From NCBI GenBank assembly GCA_916613615.1, contig OU744726.1, positions 16,743,515 to 16,807,514 of the forward strand: DNA of 64,000 nucleotides, given 5' to 3'. This document shows positions 21,962 to 32,700 of this stretch, in pieces. Source of the DNA: Steromphala cineraria. Lineage: Eukaryota > Mollusca > Gastropoda > Trochida > Trochidae. The position numbers were made by a program, and so were the translations under genes. Within the stretch, counting starts at the first letter, position 1. Every line of letters starts with the position of its first letter. The notes below the pieces were generated by a model. That model was not told where the DNA came from and did not search any database. It saw only the letters and a list, made by a program, of their open reading frames with translations.

Positions 21962-22545
21962 TACACTCAGGGGCAAAAGAAACGATACCATATAAAATAC
22001 ATGATAGGTCAAGCTACGAGTGATAGTTACGGCTGAATCTGGGTTAATATGTTTCTTCAAGAGCTAACTGAACTAAGTTTTTAATTTCAAAGCTATATCT
22101 GTTAACGTTTTTGAAATATTATTGAAATAAAGGCCTTTAAAAAAAAGCCGTTTTAAAATCTCCATAACTAGACGAGATAGGAATGAGAAAATGACCCTTT
22201 TTCTTGTTTTTAAACCAACATACAGGCAAAATACGTGAACAAATTAACTTCTTCCCGGTTTTTTTATATTGAAAACAGCTTATATTTATAAGATTTTTAT
22301 ATTTCATAATGTTTGTATTCAAAATTAAAAGATTATGACCAGAATAAACATTGAAAAAGCTGTTTTCTGACCCCTCGTGTATTTGAACAGTCATACAGTT
22401 ATAAATATCATACTTTGATGTTTGAAATTCTTAGTACTTTGTAATTTGTCTATCACAAGGGTTCGTAGTCGCATTTCATTTACAACAGGATTTTGTTCTG
22501 TACTCTTTTGGAAAGTTGGTATCGTTTCTTTTGCCCCTGAGTGTA
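21962..22545. mobile_element. TA-flanked MITE with 29-bp TIRs
   Basis: The left end tacactcaggggcaaaaga continues through aacgatacca and is repeated as its exact reverse complement at 22517-22545. Both ends begin or finish in TA, typical of Tc1/mariner-derived MITEs. No transposase frame lies inside. Confidence 0.8.
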
Positions 22546-22892
22546 CTGTGCAGTAGCACGTTTTTTGAAAATTTTACATTTTAAAATTTTCACTGATAAT
22601 TGTACGATTATTTCGATAGTGTCTAAAATCGTATAACACAAACCAATCATCCATATAGCTAGAGAACAAATTGTATGAAGATTCATATAAAGTCCACTGA
22701 CAGCCATTTTTGTGTGAACACCTTAAATCAAATTTGTGTAAGAAAAGGAATCGCATGGCTGAACTTTTCATTATATCTTTGATTTATTACTGCTTTCTTT
22801 AGTTTAAATACATTGTCTTTCAATTGAAACATTTTTTTATCAATTTTGCTGACATCACCTTATATTCACTAAAAACGTGCTACTGCCCCTTG
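22546..22892. mobile_element. MITE of the GGGGCAGTAGCACG family, copy 1
   Basis: Begins gcagtagcacgttttttg and ends aaaaacgtgctactgcccc. The interior is the reverse complement of 57313-57676 (shared words caattgaaagacaatgt and ataaggtgatgtcag). It abuts the TA-flanked MITE at 21962-22545 directly. Confidence 0.75.
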
Positions 22893-23679
22893 AAAGAAAC
22901 GATAAGATGTTTAAGATAAAGGGACCTTTTTATATTCACAATACTTCCGTAATACTGTAAACTGAAAATTTAATTTGAAATCAATATTTTTGCGCTAAAG
23001 AAGGGATTAGACACCTTTTAACATTGCATGACCCCCTTCACTATCCATGCTTTACTTGCATCGACGCTTGTTACTAAATGTCTTTTATGATAGTTAAGCC
23101 CATGTGAATAAATCATTTGCGCAATGAAAGCCTGCCTTCAACTTTGGCGTATTCTACCGAATATTTTTTTCCAACTTATATGGGCTATTTAAGTTGTTAC
23201 TTCAGTTACCAAGTAGAACTATTTCATCAAGACCTAGTCTGGTCTTACAGTTAAAATCTAGAGAGAAAATCTATCAATAAATGTACAATTTGGAAAAAAT
23301 ATATAAATAATAAGATGAAAAGGAGACGGTGTTTCTTTAATCATGCTCCCACGTTGACTTGCTTAGGCTTTTATCTTGGTTAGTGTCTGCCTGTTATACT
23401 TATCAACGTCTAGCTAACAAACCTACATCGTGACATCGTCTTTCCTCTCCAGAGGGGGAATAAGTGAAAAACATGCAATAAAGATCAGCGTTAGATAGCT
23501 GTACAGCCTGCAGCACAATCTTTTGACTTTCCTTACATTTTACTTCAAGTTATATACTTAAAAGCTTTGCCGTCAGAATCTGTGTCACCTGTCTTCCTTC
23601 AGGTAACACTTCCATTTCAAATTGGCGTATGTGTGTGGTATGGCAAAATTTCATTGGCTCTCCTTCTTGTGTTGACAGT
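22893..23679. promoter_or_regulatory. presumed 5' region of copy B; no element proven
   Basis: Sequence before the copy B start codon. No exon was recognised. A TATA-like ttatatacttaaaag lies near 23550-23565, about 120 bases before the ATG, but many such words occur in this AT-rich DNA. A CAG just before the ATG (gttgacag, 23671-23678) could be a splice acceptor, in which case transcription starts further upstream. Confidence 0.25.
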
Positions 23680-23733
23680 ATGGGACAAGCAATATTGTGG
23701 ATTGCTCTTAACATTGTTGCTGCTTTCGTTAAG
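23680..23733 (+). CDS. copy B exon 1: signal peptide
   Basis: MGQAILWIALNIVAAFVK, 18 codons, phase 0 before donor gtaata. The hydrophobic core ILWIALNIVAAF suits a signal peptide, with cleavage probably in the next exon. Confidence 0.7.
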
Positions 23734-26700
23734 GTAATACCGTTTGTTCTAAAACTTAATTCACCTCGAGAAGCTTTTTTTTATTGCAAGTGTCCCACCT
23801 GTCAACGAATATGCAGGGACGGATACAGGGTTTCGTTTTGGTGGTTTGCGTCTTATGACTGTCGCAAGTACAACGATAAAATGATAACCTTGAATCAAAG
23901 AATATGCATCAATTGCAAAATAAGCTTGTTTACAGAATTATCACCCTCTCGTACCATTTTCGTATATAATTTTATCATATATGAGAGATAGAACCTTACA
24001 ACCTCATCATATTTTCGACCCTCTCGGGAGGGATGCCCACCCAAGCACCCTCTTCCGAATCCAATAATGCCAATCTGTCTTGCTTGACAGTGAACGCGGC
24101 CACTTGGTTGTCTTCATATCGAACTGGCGAACAGATGGTAACTTAGATTATATCCAACTTCCGGTCTCGTTGCTATGGTGTCATTTGTTCTAACTGTAGG
24201 CATATTGACCGATACAACACTTTTCTAATAGACCTATTCATTTTTGCACACCCACTTAAAGTCAGGTGTAATGATTTTCAAACTTTGGAAAATCAACGGA
24301 GCTACGCATCGGAGACCCACGATTCAAACAGGAAGTATATTGAGTGATACACCTCGGGAAGTGTGGGTATGTCTATGACATATACACAGAGGAGAATTTC
24401 TACCTGTAAAGCCTGCTGTAAATACAAGGGCAACGAAGATGTAATACATTGGATCACATATACATATGGCATGTGTCAACATCTTACTTACGTGATGTGG
24501 TTCCCTTCATTTGAAGTCATAATTTAATTAAAATAGTTAAATGATCTTTTCCATTTTTAACTATACATGTAATTTTCCATAAACCTAACCTCTTGACTGT
24601 CTTTCCATCCTGCTACATCAGCGTATATGTCTCCGCTAATGCTACAGCCTATCCCCTGATATCCTCCTATGGTCTTCTGTCGTATCGCTATATATAGCAA
24701 GCCAATCAAATGATGCCCTTTCAGCGATAGCGGCAAACTAGTTTCTTGACTTCGTTCCGCGTGCTCACCTCGTGATTCAAATTAACCAATAGGAGTGCTA
24801 TTAGAAAATAAATCTGATTCTCAATGCAGTCTCCTGCTAAGCTCCAAATCACGCGCTCTTAGATTTCAACGTGCGACATCACTAGACAACAGTGTATGGA
24901 GTTCGAAATAGTTTGACTGAAAACAGACAGGCTATAAATAGCGCTGAGCAACCACCCGTCAGCGATACCACAGAAGACCAGAGGAGGATATCAGGGGATA
25001 GGTTGTAGCATTAGCGGAGACATATACGCTGATTTAGCAGGATGCTGTCTTTCCTGTTTTCTTGTTTTAACTACATGAAGTTTCCCATTTAGCAGGATGC
25101 TGTCTTTCCTGTTTTCTTGTTTTAACTACATGCAGTTTCCCATATAGCTAACCTCTTGATTGTCTTCCCTGTTTTCTTGTGTTAACTACATGCAGTTTCC
25201 CATATAGCTAACCTCTTGATTGTCTTCCCTGATTTCTTGTGTTAATTACATGCAGTTTCCCATATAGCTAACCTCTTGATTGTCTTCCCTGTTTTCTTGT
25301 TTTAACTACATGCAGTTTCCCATACAGCTAACCTCTTGATTGTCTTCCCTGTTTTCTTGTTTTAACTACATGCAGTTTCCCATACAGCTAACCTCTTGAT
25401 TGTCTTCCCTGTTTTCTTGTGTTAACTACATGCAGTTTCCCATATAGCTAACCTCTTGATTGTCTTCCCTGTTGTAGAATAATGGATGATTGAATTGATA
25501 AACCCCATACAGGATCCAAATTGAAAACAATCAACAACAATAAAACTTATCATCGTTGCAAACATAATAGTATGAAAATATAACCTTTAAGCGTTCATTT
25601 GAAGTCGTTATTTCAATAATAGTATAAATGTTGAAGATTCCAACTGTTGACTCTCATAATCTTGAATATCGACCTATTGCAGAGTACAGATAGCGCTGGT
25701 ACATTGGAGATTGAGCTGATTAAATTCAGCAAGTATAGCAGTTACTGTTGTGAAGCACCCGGATGTGGCCAGTGTGACCCTTACTTCTACCTGTGTGTTA
25801 CTGAATACAACAGGTGAGTAGAGAACATACCATGTCATATTGGAAACAATAGAAAAGATGCTTGAATAGAAGTGATATAGAGCTGAATATAAAACTAAGT
25901 GGAAAGCATATCATATCCCTGGTTATAGGTAGTATGTAATAGGTGAATTACATATACTGTAAACTTGAAGCAATGAAATACATGTCATTTGTTTTTATTA
26001 TAACGTTTGTATTTAGATAATCTGATATTGAGGTCGTGATTCGGGAGAGTGCTTATGATATATTTCTGAAAACAATTATACAAAAATGACATATTATTGA
26101 ATATGATATTAAAAGGAAAGCTAAATTGTCATAACTTACCCCTTGCAAAATTAAAAGTGGTTTAAATACATATGTTGTATAAATGAACACAATAAATATA
26201 GGCACTTGAATGCATATGATACATAATTGTCAATCAATTAACCAATTTTTCTCATACAACCATGTGGGTGGTACACGAGCATATATACAAGTTATGTTAT
26301 ACAATGTATAATTTGCAATATACAAAAAAATATAGTACAAAATACAATACAATACAAAGGAACACATGATACATAATTGTCAGTACAGGGATGTTGTTCT
26401 AAAAACAATTGACACCTTGATGTTTCAGCCGAGATTGTTCGTTGCATTACATATCGACGGGAAAAGTTACTGATGAAAATTCCTTCTACTTCAAAAATGA
26501 AAGACTCATCAGGCATATTTCGCTGCCATTCACCAAGGTACGATATTACGTTTTATATTAAATATGAACCTGTCTTTATTTTAATTAAAGGACAGAACTA
26601 TCTAATTACAGCGAATGTTGGGAAAGATAGCGTTTATCCTGTATGTCAGTCAGTCTCCTTAGCAAAACCCTCTATCTATACCTGCTGGTTCACAGAACCT

Positions 26701-29700
26701 GGTAAACATTACATGATCCGTAGAGGCGATGGCTAAATTTTGAAATTGATGTTTGGGTACATGAATGAAACAGTGACTATACGAAATTGTTTTTCTATCC
26801 GAAGCATATGCATCTTTGTGTAATGTAGATGCTGTGTTTAAGATATGATTTAAAATTCTATATCTTATTAGAGTGTTACGTGCTGAAACATAAGTCAAAA
26901 TAATATTTAGGTCTGAAATCAGATTATATCATCACGATTCATTAGATTAGCATCAGGTCATATAACAGGTTTATCTAATGTTATACTTCTGCTATGTTTT
27001 CCAGTTTCCTTCTTACAGACTGGTGTGTCTATAAACGCAAATCTAGCCCAATAAATTCACCAAATGGAGTGCAGTTGTTGAATAACATAGAGACAGGTTT
27101 GCTCCCTTACGCCTAAGGCAAAATAATAGAAAAGTTATGTACATGAGGTCCTTGATATTTTGATGTACGTGTAAGTTTTGGGTGACCTATTTCTTTAAAT
27201 GTCATGTAAAAGTTATTTTTGCCAGAAATTCTCATGGCTAATGCATTGAAATGTTTAATAAAAGTCCACAAAGACACACACATTTCTGATTCGATTGTTT
27301 TGATGTTCTGCAATGTATTAAAAATAAACGTCTCTGACTATAGATGATTAACTTGTGTAATGATGATTTTTACACTGTCGAAATAATACATTCAACATTA
27401 ACTGACAATTATCAGTGAAAAAATATAAATAAAAAATTATCAACAAATTTGCTACTGCCCTTTTAAAGCGCAGCATGGAATCATGACAAAACATAATTTT
27501 TATAAACAAACGCAGTAGGACATTCATTTAAAAATAAAAAAGGTAACCTTTGGAAAATCATATACTCTACACTGTTAAATATACAGGTGACATTATTCAT
27601 TCCAGCATATATGACTGGAGGCAAAGTACAACTTTAATATCTTAGAATTATGTTACTTGTTTCTTGACATAAACATACCACAATCTTATGACTTTAAATA
27701 TATAAAAAATTGCGAAACGTTACTTGAGTGAAATATTCTTTCCTAAACTTCTGAATTATTGTTTTATCATATCATTCAATCATTTCTACTACTATATTGT
27801 CTTCTTTCTTATGAGACAATATTTGCTGCTGAAAAATCTTAACTTTTTAAAACTTAGCTATTTTTAGAATTCAATGCAAATTTCCTTATAACCAAAAATA
27901 TCGGCTATTTTAGTATGTACGACAATAAATGTTCATTCAATTCAAAGATTGTAGTTGTAAATATATATATTTGACATTTATTTTTCAGGCATCATTTGGT
28001 ATTCGGATGTCCGCTTTTGACCATGACCCTTTCGATAATGATTATATTGGCACAGCCCTCCTAAATATTAAAAACTTGACAGCAACACCCAATGGTTCAG
28101 TTGGAAAATCTAAATATGCCTATAAGAAGTTGGTTGCGAGTTACAGGTTTAAGTAAGTGATTGATAATTTTTTCTTCCCAAAATAGTTTTAGTCTGTCAT
28201 ATTATCATATTAAATGCTTCACCAATATCCAATTAGGCTACTCGTGCTATGAAGTTCATGTTCCGGGGGCTTTACTAGAAATGTCATGAGGAATCACATT
28301 ACCAGAAATGCTTTGAAGAGAAAATACTCAATTCATGGCCACAAGTATTAAATGAAATATTTTGAACAAATGGCACTTGGGTTTAAATTTTGTAAAGATC
28401 TGTTATTCTACAGGAAACCTATGATCATTCTTGCAAACTATAGAGCTGAAATTTTAATAAAGCAGGTTAAATATTGTTAATATATTTAGATCTAGATCTG
28501 ACCTTAGGATGCTCCATTTAAGCATGATTCATACGCCACTTATATAACGAACGAACATAGTTGGTTAGCATTAAGTTAGATGTATTATGTTTTCGTAAAT
28601 GAATGATCAAATTATTCATTATCATTTGATATCGTAGGGAATATGCTTAAAAGTATGATGTTATCATCCGTAAATAATGTTTGTATTCTGATGAGGACAC
28701 AGATTTAGATATTATTAAGCATTTGGTTTGTTTGCGTGTCCTATTTCAAGCGTCAATAACATGAATAAATACGTTCTAACCATACGCCACATATTCCCCC
28801 CAGTGTAGAGATTGGTATCAGAGCCTACTGTGAAGTGGACTACTACGGGTCTGACTGTAACACGTACTGTGGAAACCACGTCAACGGTCATTACACGTGC
28901 GATGGAAAAACGGGACGTAAAATTTGTGACGAAGGTTAGTTTCATTGACATTTCACATGGTACCATTTCAGTAATTTCTTAGGTAAACCAATTTTACATA
29001 ACCGGATCCATTACTTCATCTACTTCTGGTGGCGCTCACGTTTATGGTGTCCATATCAAGAACATTCCTATGCTTAACGCTAGACTGTTTTCTACAGGCT
29101 GGACGGGCGAGCACTGTGACACGGATATAGACGAATGTGGAACACAGAACATCTGTCAGAACAGTGGAACATGTGTCAACCATGTTGGAACATACAGCTG
29201 CAACTGCATGCCTGGAGTCAGAGGTAAATGTAGAATCTAATAATAACATCAGCATTTCTTAGTAAAATATTACCTTCATTTAGAAACCTATCGGGGATTT
29301 CGTCTATTGTTTTGGAGGTCTCTTGTATTCCCGTAATAACCTCCAAGGAGGGTTTACATTGGGAAGTCGAACCCTCAACCCTCTGAACCGTAAGCTAGCA
29401 CTATAACCACTACTCTAACGGGCCAGTTAGAAGTGAAGGTTATATTAAACAATCTATTGATTGAAGATCAGATTTCGGTACAAAAAATCGGCCCTAAAGC
29501 ATTAGGAAATCCTATTGCACTTTAATTCCAATTTTAAATGCATACAAACATTCAAACTGGATATTAACAGTGTTACACCTTTTCATTTGTGATAAATTTT
29601 AAGTATCCAAATACGGTGTCAACCACGTGACTTGTCGATTGTCATTTGTAAAACCTTACACCTCGAAGAATGCTTTGCACGTGCATTATGTGCTATGTCA

Positions 29701-32700
29701 ATATCAAAAAGTCGTCTGAACACAATGCTTTTTTTGAAGGAAATTCATTTTAATCTGTTATATTCAGAATTGAAGCGACAGTATAAAGTAATGTAATCCA
29801 ATAATAAATGTTAAAATTAACCGACGAACATGAATCCTAGTTGATATTTGTTGTTTGTTTCTCAATTTTTATGATCAGTCTGAAAATATGATTACAAATA
29901 CTACAATATGGACAAATGATTACGGGTTGTTAATAACGGCATCTAAGTTAGTTAAAACACTCGAACTCGGTTATGCTTGGGTTTTCAAAACCTTCGGAAA
30001 GAAAGCCTCGCGGGAAGTAAGACCTCAAGCTTCGCTTTCGGTCTTACTTTCCGCTCAGCTTTCTTTCCTCAGGTTTTGAAATCCCAAGCATAACCTCGTT
30101 CTCGTGTTTTAACCCTGGCCTAACATAATGCGTGTCAGGGAGATATGTCCAAAACCATTTTTGATCATTTATTTTGGTTGACATAGAAGTTTCTCTACTT
30201 TCTTTTGAGGCAACGTTACAATTGCTTCAGTGATGTCCTGTAGTTGACGGTAAGATGACATTGTGCAAAATCTTCTGTCATCACAATGAAATGTATCTTT
30301 TATTATCTTTAATATTGGCAAATTTCCTTTGGAATAAAAGTTCTGGTGAAATTTGTAATATTGTTAGTATTTTATCCAACTTTAAAAATTGAAACCCTTG
30401 ATTATTTCAGGCCTCCACTGTGAGCACGTGTATGACCACTGTCGGTTCAATCCCTGCAAGAACCAGGGCTCGTGTAGTCAAGACAACGGGGAGGTCACGT
30501 GTCAGTGCCCCCTTCTATGGGGAGGGGTGCGGTGTGAGGAGTCTGTGAACCCCTGTCAGTCATCCCCATGTCACAATAAAGCCTCCTGTGACGTCATACA
30601 GTACTGGCCTGGGTACACGTGCACCTGTCTGAATCACTGGAAGGGACAGCACTGTGACGTCAGAAAAGATATCGAGTTTAGTGGCGGTAAGTATGACCAT
30701 TTGAATGTCTAGCTGTCTTAACTCTCTTAGCAAAGTTGAGGTGTAGCAATTTTGGGCTAATCTTTGAGTAGGAAGATACAAATCTGTTCTTATAATGTGC
30801 AAAATAAAATATGGCAATGGGGTTTTAGAAACGAAAATTTAAAAAGTGACCAACACATATCAGAACTTATGTCTATTAAAAAGTATGTATTTTGTTTGTT
30901 CTTTGTATATGTTCTATGTATCCTTAGTTTTCTATAGCAGCTTGTTTGATTTAAACTAACAGCTACAATATAGTTTTACATTGAAAGATAAAATCTGACA
31001 TTGACTTACTCTCTAAATTTATCAGAAATAGAATAGAACTTTCCTAGGAACCTTATTAAGATTAGCTTAATGTAACCCGCATTTATAGTACATTTCCTTA
31101 CTTGTGAATCTTGTTACATCATTTTAGTACACTCATTTTAAATCGATTTCATTAATTACTGTCAAATGAATTCTTTGATATTTGTTCTAAAAGTGTGTTT
31201 CAATTAAACAGACAGGTACATGATAACACTGAATGGCGTCATTGACGTCACAAACCGGAAGTTACTTGATGACGGGCTGAAGATGTTGTCACGTGACCTC
31301 GGGAAGGTTTACATCAAAACTCTAACCTACGACATACAGATCAAACCCGGGTACGTTGTTCATGCTTTAATGAGATTGACGAGGCTTCACTAACAGCTTT
31401 CTGGGATTTGTTCCAAGAAACCATAAGATAATATAATAATCTAAGGCACGTGATTGACTAATCATTGCCTTTATGACAGTGTTTAAAATATTGCCCGTCA
31501 GCCAGTCCTTGAACTGGCTACTTTTTGCCAGGACTGGTTACTTTTTGGTCAGGACTGGTAACTTTTTGGTCAGGACTGGTAACTTTTTGGTCAGGACTGG
31601 TAACTTTTCAATTTTTTTCTTAAATTTCCCAAAGGAATTGACCAATGAATTTTCATGACAGGCTAGATTTCCAATCTATTTTATACACTGTTTATGAGCT
31701 ATATCATATGATCCTTTAAATCACTTATCATACCTATCAGAATGAACATTTGTATATTCAAAGAGTGAAGGTGACTGTTGTGACTTTCTACATGTCACGT
31801 GATGACGGACCAGTGAAATACGACGAAATCGACAGCATCTTTAACAACCACACATCCGGAGAGATCAACAGTTATCTCCCTTTGCCACTGTATGACCACA
31901 AAGACGTAGGTTTGCTTTTGAATATATAAAGTTATTGGCAGACTGATGAGATTGACTCGTTTAACCGTTTAAATAATTGATATTCAACAATAACTTTTGG
32001 TCCTTTTCAATAATGTTATTGTCTACTGTCAAGGAAGCTCAACTCAACAGCCTTTATGACACACGCTATCTTTGTGGGGTGGGAATGGCTATCCCTGACA
32101 ATACTTAGAAACCTATCGGGGATTTCGTCTATTGTTTTGGAGGTCTCTTGTTTTCACTTAGAAACCTATCGGGGATTTCGTCTATTGTTTTGAAAGTCTC
32201 TTGTTTTCTCGTTATAACCTCCAATGAAGTTTTACATTGGGAAGTCAGGGCATTATATGCATATGTAAGACCTACTCGGAGGTTGTAAGGTTTTTATATT
32301 TCAAAGGTAATGGGTTTTATATTTCAATGTATAACCTAACCCCAAAGTCCATACTATCTCGAACAAATCTACAAAGTTGCAGTGCGGGATTCGAACCCCC
32401 AACTCCCTGGGCCGTAAGCAAGGACTCTACCACTACTCTAACGGTCCAGATAGAAGTGAAGGCTATGTCAAACAATCTATTGATTGAAGTTCAGATTTCA
32501 GTAAAACAAAGTCGTTCCTAAAGCATTATGATATCCAATTGCACTTTAATTCCAATTTTAAATGGATACAAACATTCATAATTGATATTAACAGTGTATC
32601 AACCACGTGACACGTCGATTGTCATTTGTATTTACACCTTACACCTCGAAGAATGCTTTGCACGTGCATTTTGTGCTATGTCAATGTCAAAAAGTCGTTT

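Noticed and set aside
29357..29425. Possible functional tRNA gene on the minus strand
   Set aside because: Only A- and B-box-like words are kept; I could not fold a full cloverleaf, and it lies inside a duplicated repeat, so a tRNA-derived SINE is more likely.
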